NCBI GenBank assembly: GCA_050014415.1
Contig: JBEKDJ010000017.1
Coordinates: 1 to 27,482, forward strand
Reading direction: 5' to 3'
Length of the DNA: 27,482 nt
From: JBEKDJ01 sp050014415
GTDB taxonomy: Bacteria > Desulfobacterota > BSN033 > UBA1163
This document shows positions 1 to 7,033 of the stretch, piece by piece. The position numbers and the translations under genes are program-made. How positions within the stretch are numbered: the first letter of the stretch is position 1; each line of letters begins with the position of its first letter. A model generated the notes under the pieces. The model saw only the letters and a program-made list of their open reading frames with translations, ran no database searches and was not told where the DNA came from.

Positions 1-692
1 TATTTTTTCGGAATCTCGACGTTCTTGTAAACAAAACCGCCGGTGGAAAGCCCCATACGCCCCATGTCTTTATAAACGGTAAAGGTTGTGCCCGGAGCTT
101 TGGCCGGAAAATAGGCAAACGTGGAACCTTTGTACCCTTTTGTAGGATCAGACTTAAAAAGGGTCAGATGACCGCCACCCCACTCATTGGACTCCCTGAC
201 ACCACTGATATAGGCCTTCTCACCGTTGACGATGAACTTGGTTTTTTCGCTCTTGGCCACGGTCTTGATGTTGGCAAGGTCGGAGCCTCCACCAGGCTCA
301 GTCGTATTGATCCCTAAGAACCATTCGCCTTTAGCCACTTTGGGTAATATCTCTTCCTTCGCCTCCTTTGTGCCATACTGAGAAAGCATAAATGCCCATC
401 CGATGCACAGCAGTGTGTAGACAGGCACAGACATGCTCAACTCCCCCCGGGCTATCTCATGAATGGTAATCATGGCATACTGCATCGTTTCTCCAGGCAC
501 GGCCGTGCCGCCGTACTCCTCCGGAATGGTCACTCCGAAGATCCCAAGATCAGCCATTTTCTTGATGACCTCTTTGGGGATTCTTTCCCACTCCTCGTCA
601 ATTTTTCGCGCGATGGGCTCCAACTCTGCCTGCGCGAATTCCCTCACCGTGTTTTTCCATAATTCCTGCTCTGTACTCATTCTGAATTCCAT
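1..692 (-). CDS. acyl-CoA dehydrogenase, N-terminal part (runs off window)
   Basis: A flavin-dependent acyl-CoA dehydrogenase that oxidises an acyl-CoA to the enoyl-CoA and passes electrons to an electron-transfer flavoprotein. About 230 residues lie in the window. The reading shows the N-terminal helical domain (ADLGIFGVTIPEEYGG) and the middle beta domain with the FAD/substrate loop (GINTTEPGGGSDLANIKT, then GEKAYISG). The C-terminal domain with the catalytic Glu is outside the window, so substrate class cannot be judged. The start at 692 is chosen because GGAGGAG sits 6 bases upstream; a second ATG at 680 is less well placed. It lies downstream of the sigma54 promoter at 1153-1167 and next to its likely regulator. 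With the enoyl-CoA hydratase further upstream on the same strand this suggests a fatty-acid or aromatic acyl-CoA beta-oxidation cluster, which is inference. Confidence 0.9.
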   Translation of the reverse strand, partial: MEFRMSTEQELWKNTVREFAQAELEPIARKIDEEWERIPKEVIKKMADLGIFGVTIPEEYGGTAVPGETMQYAMITIHEIARGELSMSVPVYTLLCIGWAFMLSQYGTKEAKEEILPKVAKGEWFLGINTTEPGGGSDLANIKTVAKSEKTKFIVNGEKAYISGVRESNEWGGGHLTLFKSDPTKGYKGSTFAYFPAKAPGTTFTVYKDMGRMGLSTGGFVYKNVEIPKK

Positions 693-1025
693 TGCAATTC
701 TCCTCCTTTTTTAGATTATCCCGAGATGGGATTTGCTTCCGTGACTTTCCGTTTGAACAGAAAACCGCGCCATTTGAGCCGGTAATGCAAGTATGAGCAA
801 TTGTTGATAGCCCTACGGATTCGAAAAATCTCTCAACTGGTTTGCTTCCAACAATACTTGCCCGGTGCAATGTATGGTCATTGTACCTTCTTAGATGTGA
901 ACATTCAGCAATGAACGGTTTAATAAAGAAATCAATTACTTACATATTGATCTCAAATTGAGAAAGAATTCTCAAAGTCTAATTACTTTAGATATCCCAT
1001 TCAGGAGGCCTTGTCAAGAACCACT

Positions 1026-1127
1026 TCAGATGTAATGCCAAGCTGTAGTATCTGGAACGAATGGCATCTGCCGCTTTGGCTGAACATATGTTGTTTCAAT
1101 CGCCGTACTTGCACCACCCGCAGGCAT
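1026..1127 (-). CDS. predicted 33-residue micro-protein under sigma54 promoter
   Basis: I do not recognise this peptide. It runs ATG (1127) to TGA (1026) and encodes 33 residues beginning MPAGGASTAIETTYVQPKRQ and ending FVPDTTAWHYI. It has no Cys, no membrane segment and no obvious signal peptide. Support is positional: the predicted sigma54 transcription start is about 1141, GAGGG follows at 1141-1137, and the ATG comes 9 bases later, so it would be the first reading frame on the transcript. An in-frame stop lies just upstream, so it is not the tail of something longer. It could be a genuine small protein, a leader peptide controlling the downstream dehydrogenase, or chance. Confidence 0.4.
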   Translation of the reverse strand: MPAGGASTAIETTYVQPKRQMPFVPDTTAWHYI

Positions 1128-1152
1128 GTTAAAATGCCCTCACTCTTCATGA

Positions 1153-1167
1153 GCAAAGATCGTGCCA
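1153..1167 (-). promoter_or_regulatory. sigma54 (RpoN) -24/-12 promoter
   Basis: The minus strand reads TGGCACGATCTTTGC from 1167 down to 1153. This matches the RpoN consensus TGGCACG-N4-TTGC at every fixed position, with the invariant GG and GC ten bases apart. Transcription would start near 1141 and run toward the micro-ORF and the acyl-CoA dehydrogenase. The gene directly upstream encodes a sigma54 activator, which strengthens the call. Confidence 0.88.
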
Positions 1168-1319
1168 CTCGCCCGGTAAATCATAAGTAGCTTAAAATAT
1201 TGGTCTTCATCAAGAAGAAACGAGGGAAATGCTTTTTGAACGAAAGCGAGATGTCCTGGAATACAGACATTACAATTGGAATAAAGCTTAATAATTATCT
1301 GATTAGATTACATAAGTGT

Positions 1320-1363
1320 ATGTCTATGTCTTAAAAATAAGACATGTCTGATTCATAAGACAT
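1320..1363. promoter_or_regulatory. tandem inverted repeats, probable enhancer sites of the sigma54 activator
   Basis: Two overlapping 20-bp dyads share the half-site ATGTCT/AGACAT. The first is ATGTCTTA-N4-TAAGACAT at 1326-1345 and the second is ATGTCT-N8-AGACAT at 1344-1363, 18 bp centre to centre. A further lone ATGTCT half-site lies at 1320-1325. They sit about 160-190 bp upstream of the -24 element, a normal place for an upstream activating sequence. The second dyad overlaps the stop codon of the regulator gene. Confidence 0.7.
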
Positions 1364-2738
1364 TATACTGTTTCATTTTTTCATAGAGTGAGGACCTATG
1401 AATTCCAAGAATTCTCGCTGCTTTTATTCTGTTACTCCCAACGGACCTCAACGTGTCTACAATGATTTGCCTTTCCATGTCGGCAAGCTTCTCTCGCAGA
1501 GAACCATGAGACGGGACGAAACTATCATTCTTCGTCTGAAATCCGGTAATGTGCCCCGGAAGATGCTCCGGTTTGAGCTGCTCACCCCTCGCCATGATCA
1601 GCCCCCTCTCCAGAACATTTTTCAATTCCCGGACGTTCCCCGGCCAGTGATATTTCTTGAGCATTTCCATGGCCTCATCAGATATGTCTGTAGGATAAGC
1701 CCCGATCTCTTGATTCAAGATAGACATCAGGTGACGGACAATAACGGGAATATCTTCGCGTATGCTTCGGAGACTCGGCGCACGGATGTGGAAGGAACTG
1801 ATGCGATAATAGAGGTCCTCCCGGAAAATTCCCTTTTCCATCATCCCCCGGAGATTCTTATTTGTAGATGTGATAAGCCTGTAGTCAAGCTTAATTGTTG
1901 TGGTCCCGCCGATGTGCTCCAACTCCTGTTCCTGAAGGACTCTCAGAAGTTTCGCCTGCATGGTCAGAGGCATGTCGCCGATTTCATCAAGGAGAATGGT
2001 TCCGTTGTTTGCAAGCTCAAATTTCCCCGGTTTTCCCTGAGCCCGAGCTCCTGTAAACGCGCCTGCCTCGTAGCCAAAAAGCTCGCTCTCGATCAGTTCC
2101 GGCGGAATGGCTGCGCAATTAACCCTGATGAAAGGACCGTCCGCTCGCTTGCTGTTTCTGTGGATATAATACGCAATGGTTTCCTTACCGGTCCCCGATT
2201 CCCCAGTAATCAGAACCGGAAAGTTACTGCCGCTGACCTGTAAGGCCAGCTTTTTTGCCATTTGAATCGGATCGGATTGGCCGATAAGGACTCTGGGACC
2301 CTTCAGGCTCTTGATTTCATCCCTGTAATATCTGAGTTTGCTATTGAGTACGTCGAGACGTCTCTGAATCTCCATCACTTTTGACTCATGATGAAGCATT
2401 GCTTTGCCGATGGCGCCAATAATCTTGCCTTCCCGATTTCTCAGCGGAATTCTCGAGATAATTTGCAGTCTCCCGCCAATGAAGAGGGTTTCCCCGATCT
2501 TCGCGCGACCCGTTTCCACAACCTCGTGCAAATTCGTTTCCTTAATAACCTCTTTAACATGCCGACCTATTGCCGTGACAGGATCAACCCCTATCAATTC
2601 CTCACTATAGTGGCTTATGAATCGGATAATCCCCTTCGTGTCAATGATAATGGGACACTCATACGGATTATCAACAATCGCCTCAAGAAGGTCTCTATCC
2701 AATTGGTCCATTGTATGATCGATCGATTTTGGGGCCAT
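1353..2738 (-). CDS. sigma54-dependent transcriptional activator (PAS-AAA+-Fis)
   Basis: An enhancer-binding protein of 461 residues that uses ATP hydrolysis to open RpoN promoters. The N-terminal PAS-type sensor spans about residues 15-115 and is followed by a short coiled coil (about 118-146). The AAA+ domain shows Walker A GESGTGKE (179-186), the sigma54-contacting GAFTGA loop (226-231) and Walker B ILLDEIGD. The C-terminal Fis-type HTH reads NRIKAARILGIHRSSLYEKM. No receiver domain is present, so a small ligand sensed by the PAS domain is likely rather than a kinase. AAGGGAAG lies 6 bases before the ATG. The gene sits upstream of and parallel to the sigma54 promoter at 1153-1167, making the acyl-CoA dehydrogenase operon its likely target. 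The inducer, perhaps an acyl-CoA or aromatic acid, is inference. Confidence 0.93.
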   Translation of the reverse strand: MAPKSIDHTMDQLDRDLLEAIVDNPYECPIIIDTKGIIRFISHYSEELIGVDPVTAIGRHVKEVIKETNLHEVVETGRAKIGETLFIGGRLQIISRIPLRNREGKIIGAIGKAMLHHESKVMEIQRRLDVLNSKLRYYRDEIKSLKGPRVLIGQSDPIQMAKKLALQVSGSNFPVLITGESGTGKETIAYYIHRNSKRADGPFIRVNCAAIPPELIESELFGYEAGAFTGARAQGKPGKFELANNGTILLDEIGDMPLTMQAKLLRVLQEQELEHIGGTTTIKLDYRLITSTNKNLRGMMEKGIFREDLYYRISSFHIRAPSLRSIREDIPVIVRHLMSILNQEIGAYPTDISDEAMEMLKKYHWPGNVRELKNVLERGLIMARGEQLKPEHLPGHITGFQTKNDSFVPSHGSLREKLADMERQIIVDTLRSVGSNRIKAARILGIHRSSLYEKMKQYNVL

Positions 2739-2750
2739 AAGATTCTTCCC

Positions 2751-3225
2751 TTAGGATAGCGAGCATCCTATACATGGTAGGTATGTATCATGAGGATCGT
2801 CCAACAGAGGACACCCTTTGCATCTCAGACACCGGACTTCAGCCCCGCCAAGCGGGATAAGACACCCACCCTTATCATCTATATAAGAAGTTGAATCTTG
2901 GAGTGTTCTCAAACTAGGGATCGAGTCGTACCGGCCTCTCTAACATTTTTTGCCGCCATTCTTCGTATCTGGGGTGACTAAATATCCAGACTCCCTTGTA
3001 AATCTTCAGTCTAATACCTGGGTCAATGGCCTAATGTCCGAATTGCAGGGTCATATTCCTTCACTCATTCTTTCTTTGTCTTTTGCCTGAATGATTGAAT
3101 TCGTGTCCTTTAGCCACTTTTTTTCGATGAAACGGACAGACAAGCCTATTTATGAAATAAGGACAATTCCGGCAATCAGGATTGTTTTCATGACCTTCTT
3201 CGCCCAAAAAAGTCTTTCTTCTCAC
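2751..3225 (-). pseudogene. disrupted small Cys-rich gene (or string of micro-ORFs)
   Basis: I do not recognise the product. A GTG start at 3225 with AAAGGA 7-8 bases upstream opens a 54-codon frame containing NPDCRNCPYFINRLVCPFH and ending at TGA (3061). In the same frame, past that TGA and a TAG at 3031-3033, protein-like sequence resumes (DPGIRLKIYKGVWIFSHPRY) to a TAG at 2914. In the +1 frame a second Cys-rich segment follows (EVRCLRCKGCPLL, then YLPCIGCS) and stops at TAA 2751-2753, only 12 bases before the sigma54 activator starts. Cysteine spacing in both ends suggests metal or Fe-S binding. Two in-frame stops plus a frame change fit a decayed gene of about 155 codons; two or three separate small genes, or assembly indels, are alternatives. 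Confidence 0.4.
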
Positions 3226-3557
3226 GTTCGGATCCTTTCACTTCAATAGAAATGTAATAAATCAAGAAGAGAACGTCAATAAAGGGCTGAAGAAAGTAGG
3301 TGTATTTCTGTTTCCCTGGATTCAGACTCAATGCCGATGCCTGCCCCCGGATTTGTCCCCAATTTACGTTCGTAAAGAAATGTCCAAATGCCTTTAGAGT
3401 GGGGAGACCCGCGTGTCTTTTGTTTGGAGATTCCTGACCATAACGATATGGCCACCCGGAAGGAGTTTAACAAATTTTCTTGAATTCCCGGACTCCCCTT
3501 TGAACTTCCTAAGCTCGTTTACTTTCTCATGAATATTGCAGGCCGGGGCGAATCAGT

Positions 3558-4346
3558 TCATTTTCCAATCAATGTTGCAACACCCTCTTGCAGAGCCTCG
3601 GGAAAATCTTTCTCCGTCATCAGAAGACTCTGGACCAGCGCTTCAATTTCCATATGGGTCATCTTGTCCAACCCCACCCCCAAATCTATAGCTCGCTTGG
3701 CCAGTCCCAGGGCCAGGGAACGCCTTTGGAGCAGTTTGGCCAAGAAAGCATTGGTTTGCTCTTCTATCTCACCATCGGGAAAGATCCGATTGATCAGGCC
3801 TAATTCGAAAGCTCTCCGGGCCGTGACCATATCGCCCGTCATGATCAGCTCCTTGGCCCAAGCCGGACCGAGCATCCTCGTCAAGCGGGTCGTTCCGCCG
3901 CAATCTGGAATGATTCCCAGGATAATCTCGGGCACCCCGAGCGTTGCACTCTCGGAAGCAAGGCGGAAATCGGCTGTCAAAGCCAACTCCAGCCCCAGTC
4001 CCCCGCAAAAGCCGTGAATCTTGGCCACCACAGGTTTTTCAATGCGTTCAATCCGATTGAAGATGGTCTGAATCCCATCCAGGACCTCTCGGAGGCGGAC
4101 CCCGAGGGCCCTCCCATCATCCTTGGCAATAGCGGCCAGGTAATTGAAATCAACTCCGGCAGAAAAGGCCGGACCGGCACCCTGGAGCAAAATGACTTTG
4201 GTTTCCAAGCTCGAGCTGAGTTCCGAGAATGCCCTGTTGATCCCTTCCAGCACTTCTTCGTTGATAGCGTTACGCTTTTCCGGGCGGTTGAGGGTGATAG
4301 TGCCAATACCATCTCTCACTTCCCACTTGACCATTTGGTTTGCCAT
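3558..4346 (-). CDS. enoyl-CoA hydratase/isomerase (crotonase family)
   Basis: A 262-residue crotonase-fold enzyme that hydrates trans-2-enoyl-CoA in beta-oxidation-type pathways. Both catalytic glutamates of the hydratases are present at the correct spacing: E120 in GFCGGLGLELAL and E140 in LGVPEIILG. The oxyanion-hole segments are FSAGVDFNYL and CGGLG, and NRPEKRNAIN near residue 20 is the usual N-terminal signature. The length is typical. AGGAGGG lies about 6 bases before the ATG, and a sigma70 promoter is visible 77 bases further upstream. It shares strand with the regulator and acyl-CoA dehydrogenase, consistent with a shared acyl-CoA degradation role. Family members vary widely in substrate, so the exact reaction is not certain. 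Confidence 0.9.
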   Translation of the reverse strand: MANQMVKWEVRDGIGTITLNRPEKRNAINEEVLEGINRAFSELSSSLETKVILLQGAGPAFSAGVDFNYLAAIAKDDGRALGVRLREVLDGIQTIFNRIERIEKPVVAKIHGFCGGLGLELALTADFRLASESATLGVPEIILGIIPDCGGTTRLTRMLGPAWAKELIMTGDMVTARRAFELGLINRIFPDGEIEEQTNAFLAKLLQRRSLALGLAKRAIDLGVGLDKMTHMEIEALVQSLLMTEKDFPEALQEGVATLIGK

Positions 4347-4429
4347 GAAAGCCCTCCTAAATAGTGCCGTCAGTAGCGGATAATGACTGATAGCGAATTC
4401 ATGAAAAGCACTAGGTTTTGGTTGGGTTG

Positions 4430-4458
4430 AACATACGAAAAACCGAGCTGCCTGTCAA
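4430..4458 (-). promoter_or_regulatory. sigma70-type promoter of enoyl-CoA hydratase gene
   Basis: On the minus strand, TTGACA (4458-4453) is followed by 17 bases and TATGTT (4435-4430). The predicted start is near 4423, leaving a leader of about 77 bases before the hydratase ATG. Confidence 0.6.
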
Positions 4459-4733
4459 GCAAAAAAGGCCACAAGATGTGGATTCCTTCCTTAAGTGGTC
4501 CGGTGTGCAGTCTGACATAAAGCTTCCACAATCCGGCAAGGGTAAACAACCGGTGTCGATGGGGCTTCGTAAGTATCGTATTCTTGCCTGCCCGGATCCA
4601 AACCTGTTAGCAATCCTCTAGACTTGTCTTCGCTTCGCCCTCAACCAGTCAAGTGTGTCGAGTCGCTTCGAGCGCAATTTCTCCCTCTGCGTGAATTCTC
4701 CGTTCCCATGTTCAAGAATATTCATGATGAGAC

Positions 4734-4762
4734 TTGACAAATGATTTCTGACTATTTATATT
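4734..4762 (+). promoter_or_regulatory. sigma70-type promoter of the AbrB/arsM operon
   Basis: A perfect TTGACA (4734-4739) is followed by a 17-base spacer and TATATT (4757-4762). Transcription should start near 4769, inside the palindrome at 4763-4780. This is the only strong promoter seen ahead of the AbrB-like and nitroreductase genes. Confidence 0.75.
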
Positions 4763-4812
4763 AATCAGCATAGTCTGATTTGTAAGATTAGTTTAACTGT
4801 ACTGATATCAGT
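4763..4812. promoter_or_regulatory. pair of CTGAT/ATCAG palindromes, probable operators
   Basis: AATCAG-N6-CTGATT (4763-4780) covers the predicted transcription start, and the perfect 12-bp palindrome ACTGATATCAGT (4801-4812) ends just before the ribosome site AGGAGGT. Both are built from the same ATCAG/CTGAT half-sites in different arrangement. The position argues for repression at this promoter, possibly autoregulation by the adjacent AbrB-fold protein. Confidence 0.5.
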
Positions 4813-4827
4813 TAGGAGGTGAGAGGA

Positions 4828-5109
4828 ATGGCCAAAAAGTCTGGAAGAGCCTCTTGCATCGGCCCCACCTGTGAGCAGATGAGTTGCTGTAAGGTTGAGG
4901 CCTTAATCAGTGTGGATGAACGTGGGCAGATGGTGCTTCCCAAAGAGACAAGAGACAAAGCTGATATCCACGCTGGAGATAAACTAGCTCTTGTCAGCTG
5001 GGAAAAGGATGGGAAAGTGAGCTGCTTCATGCTGATTAAGGCCGGTGAATTGGGAGACATGGTGAAAGGTCTGCTGGGTCCTATAATGAAGGAGGTGATC
5101 GGAAAATGA
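4828..5109 (+). CDS. Cys-rich AbrB/SpoVT-fold DNA-binding protein
   Basis: A 93-residue protein with a swapped-hairpin AbrB-type domain (about residues 22-72: KVEALISVDERGQMVLPKE, then AGDKLALVSWEKDG). A cysteine-rich N-terminus precedes it (C10, C15, C20, C21) and C66 lies in the last strand. The cysteines could bind a metal(loid) and make this a thiol-based sensor. From memory, a family with this layout is annotated as HgcAB-associated (HgcC) near mercury methylation genes. No hgcA or hgcB is present here and the neighbour is arsM, so I leave the symbol blank. The ATG at 4828 has AGGAGGT 7 bases upstream and is preferred over an in-frame GTG at 4819. Its stop overlaps the next start (ATGA). 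Confidence 0.8.
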   Translation: MAKKSGRASCIGPTCEQMSCCKVEALISVDERGQMVLPKETRDKADIHAGDKLALVSWEKDGKVSCFMLIKAGELGDMVKGLLGPIMKEVIGK

Positions 5110-5711
5110 ACGACAAAAGGGATTTCTTGGATGCCATCATGACCCGAAGGAGCATAAGAGACTACAAGGAAGGGGATATCCCTGCTGGAGATTTGGAAAA
5201 AATACTCCAGGCCGGGATTATGGCGCCTTCTGCTGGCAATAGCCAGCCATGGCGGTTCCACGTTATTAAGGGGAAAATCAAGAAGAGGTTTCTGGAAGTC
5301 TTAAGAGATACGAAAACCATTCCACCTCAGTGGCATCAAGTTGTTCTAAAAGGCATAGAAACTGTTCCCATCGCTCTCGCGGTGGAGAATCCCATTTCCA
5401 TTAAAAAAGACGATGCTCCCTCTCCCAATGTATTTAATGTGTTTGGAGAAGACAAATTGAATGTTGCCTTTCTCGGATCCCTTCTCGGGACGGCAGCCAG
5501 CATACAGAACATGCTGTTAGTGGCCCATTCTTTGGGATATGGGAGTGTTTGGATGTCATTTCCGCCTATTCTCGAAGCTGCAAAGAGGGTCGTCGAAATC
5601 TCTGGAGTGATGGTAGCTGTCCTTCCCATAGGACACCCTGCGGATCATCAGACGGAATACGTGGATCGTTCTCGTAAGTCTGTGGACCAGATAACGATAT
5701 TTCATGACTGA
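5106..5711 (+). CDS. nitroreductase family oxidoreductase
   Basis: A 201-residue FMN-dependent nitroreductase-fold protein. The N-terminal FMN-binding RRSIRDY motif (residues 14-20) and APSAGNSQPWRF (40-51) are clear. The C-terminal part has the family's GYGSVWMSFPP segment and a PIGHPA turn. Members reduce nitro groups, quinones or other small oxidants using NAD(P)H, and the substrate cannot be read from sequence. The start overlaps the AbrB-like stop by 4 bases (ATGA), so the two are translationally coupled. The position upstream of arsM suggests a role in redox handling of arsenicals or nitroaromatics, which is inference. Confidence 0.85.
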   Translation: MNDKRDFLDAIMTRRSIRDYKEGDIPAGDLEKILQAGIMAPSAGNSQPWRFHVIKGKIKKRFLEVLRDTKTIPPQWHQVVLKGIETVPIALAVENPISIKKDDAPSPNVFNVFGEDKLNVAFLGSLLGTAASIQNMLLVAHSLGYGSVWMSFPPILEAAKRVVEISGVMVAVLPIGHPADHQTEYVDRSRKSVDQITIFHD

Positions 5712-5973
5712 AAGGAGGTTAATCCAATATAAGTCCTCGGAGCAATTCCAGGCAAGAGGGACCGTACGCCTCCCCCTTAATAGAATCGGGGTCAGGGAAC
5801 ACCCAGAAACTCAAAACAGTTCTGCAGAATATCCATCCTGCTGGAAGGGCTTCAGGGGTGGATTCAGAAACTCAGAAGCCTGCGGTGGCTGAAGAAGATA
5901 ATGCAAGAAGAACACTTTTCATACCCCAGAACTACTCAATAGCGGGCTGGGTCGAATTAAAAGGAGGATGAAA
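5712..5973 (+). other. 262-base gap before arsM with a possible 37-codon ORF
   Basis: An AAAGGAGG ribosome-like site (5711-5718) directly follows the nitroreductase stop but has no start codon in range. One frame is open for 82 codons and ends at TGA 5969-5971, three bases before the arsM start. Within it, GTG at 5858 behind GGAAGG could begin a 37-residue peptide ending FIPQNYSIAGWVELKGG. This may be the remnant of a lost gene. Nothing in it is recognisable. Confidence 0.25.
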
Positions 5974-6810
5974 ATGGATAAGGAAGAGATAAGAAAAGCC
6001 GTAAGAGAGGGTTATGGCAAAATCGCAAAACAGGACAGGTCATGTTGTGCTCCCGAAAAATCCTGTTGTGGGAGTCCTGACCCGAAACAAGATATGAGTG
6101 AAAGAATTGGATACACGGCAGAAGAGCTGAAAGCCGTTCCCGAAGGAGCAAACTTGGGGCTGGGATGCGGCAACCCAGTTGCTCTTGCTTCCTTAAAGGA
6201 AGGAGAAACCGTTCTCGACCTTGGTTCAGGCGGGGGATTTGATTGCTTTCTCGCTGCCAGCAGGGTAGGCAACACGGGGAGGGTCATCGGGGTTGATATG
6301 ACGCCCGAAATGCTCCAGAAGGCAAGAGACAATGCCAGGAAGAGCAATTATTCAAATGTGGAGTTCAGGCTTGGCGAGATTGAGAGTCTGCCGGTAGCTG
6401 ACAATTCTGTTGATGCAGTTATCTCAAACTGCGTCATCAACCTTTCCCCCGACAAAAAGAGGGTATTCTCCGAAGCGTTCAGAGCACTGAAACCGGGCGG
6501 CAGGCTGATGATCTCAGACATCGTCCTGCTGAAGGAGCTTCCGGATTTCGTCAAGAATTCCATTGAGGCCTACATCGGTTGCCTGTCGGGCGCAATGCTA
6601 AAGGACGAATACATGGGGGCTGTAAAAGAGGCAGGATTTCAGGATGTCAGAATAGTCGATGAAACATCTTTTCCGATGGAGTTCATAACTGATGACCCAA
6701 CGACGAAGAAAGTCGTCGAAAATTCGAAGATACCGCTGGAGAAAGTAAGCGAAATTGCAGGTTCGATTATGAGCATAAAAGTCCATGGCATTAAGCCTAT
6801 CCTAATTTAG
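5974..6810 (+). CDS. arsM: arsenite S-adenosylmethyltransferase
   Basis: A 278-residue class I methyltransferase that transfers methyl groups from SAM to trivalent arsenic, giving methylarsenicals. The SAM-binding motif is VLDLGSGGGFDCFLAA (80-95), with GVDMTPEML (106-114) as motif II. The three cysteines needed for As(III) binding in ArsM enzymes are in place: C65 (LGCGNP), C153 (ISNCVINLS) and C203 (IGCLSG). An extra N-terminal pair of double cysteines (C24/C25 and C31/C32) resembles that of many anaerobe ArsM proteins. The ATG at 5974 is used because AGGAGG ends 6 bases before it; the ATG at 5968 directly abuts that site. Neighbours (Cys-rich regulator, CxxC CMD protein, ECF sigma) fit a metalloid or thiol stress locus. 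Confidence 0.92.
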   Translation: MDKEEIRKAVREGYGKIAKQDRSCCAPEKSCCGSPDPKQDMSERIGYTAEELKAVPEGANLGLGCGNPVALASLKEGETVLDLGSGGGFDCFLAASRVGNTGRVIGVDMTPEMLQKARDNARKSNYSNVEFRLGEIESLPVADNSVDAVISNCVINLSPDKKRVFSEAFRALKPGGRLMISDIVLLKELPDFVKNSIEAYIGCLSGAMLKDEYMGAVKEAGFQDVRIVDETSFPMEFITDDPTTKKVVENSKIPLEKVSEIAGSIMSIKVHGIKPILI

Positions 6811-7033
6811 ATCGTGGGTTGGTCGTTCTCCCCAGTCTTTGTACGCTGTTCCTTCCTCTCGATGGGCTTGATTGGGAGTTCGTGAATACACTGGACGAAG
6901 CCGTCGGGAAGGCTGAGGCCATCGTCAGAGCAGAGGGCGGAATGAAACAAATCACTTCAGCTGGCAAAGGGGTGTAACCTTTCAGTGGCCTTCTGCGTCT
7001 TATATGCAAATAGAAAGAGAAGGAGGGCTTTAC
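6811..7033 (+). other. gap between arsM and CMD gene, possible gene remnant
   Basis: One plus frame is open and protein-like up to TAA 6975-6977. Its last part reads DWEFVNTLDEAVGKAEAIVR and then EGGMKQITSAGKGV. I find no start codon with a ribosome site, and the open stretch begins inside the end of arsM. It looks like the tail of a truncated gene rather than a working one. Confidence 0.25.

Larger units (their letters stand above)
693..1352 (-). promoter_or_regulatory. long regulatory/leader region between regulator and acyl-CoA dehydrogenase
   Basis: This 660-base stretch holds, in the direction of transcription, tandem inverted repeats (1320-1363), a -24/-12 sigma54 promoter (1153-1167), a 33-codon micro-ORF (1026-1127) and a possible weak sigma70 promoter (TTGACA at 1017-1012, N17, TATCTA at 994-989). 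About 330 bases of AT-rich leader then precede the dehydrogenase start. I see no longer credible gene in it on either strand. A very short reading frame with AGAAGG before its ATG exists near 880, but 18 codons is too little to call. Confidence 0.6.
4347..4827. promoter_or_regulatory. divergent promoter region, enoyl-CoA hydratase / AbrB-like regulator
   Basis: A 480-base region between divergently transcribed genes. It contains a minus-strand promoter for the hydratase (4430-4458), a plus-strand promoter for the AbrB-like gene (4734-4762) and two palindromes at 4763-4780 and 4801-4812. Between about 4460 and 4730 I see no convincing gene. A 67-codon frame there has no ribosome site and no recognisable motif. 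Confidence 0.6.

Noticed and set aside
598..870. 90-codon minus ORF upstream of acyl-CoA dehydrogenase
   Set aside because: Its 3' part overlaps the dehydrogenase N-terminus in another frame and it has no family resemblance.
2914..3054. In-frame TAG (3031-3033) as a possible pyrrolysine codon
   Set aside because: The same stretch also has an in-frame TGA and a frame change, no PylS/PylT evidence is available in the window, and the downstream peptide is not an MtmB/MtbB/MttB-type protein. Gene decay is simpler.
3276..3473. 65-codon minus-strand ORF between hydratase and Cys-rich remnant
   Set aside because: No ribosome site, no motif, and composition unlike the neighbouring proteins.
4436..4466. 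Sigma54-like sequence (TGGCC...TTTTTTGC, minus strand) upstream of the hydratase
   Set aside because: The GG to GC spacing is 8 bases, not 10, and a better sigma70 promoter overlaps it.
5704..5892. 62-codon ORF overlapping the nitroreductase stop
   Set aside because: No ribosome site at its ATG and no recognisable family; it competes with another open frame in the same interval.
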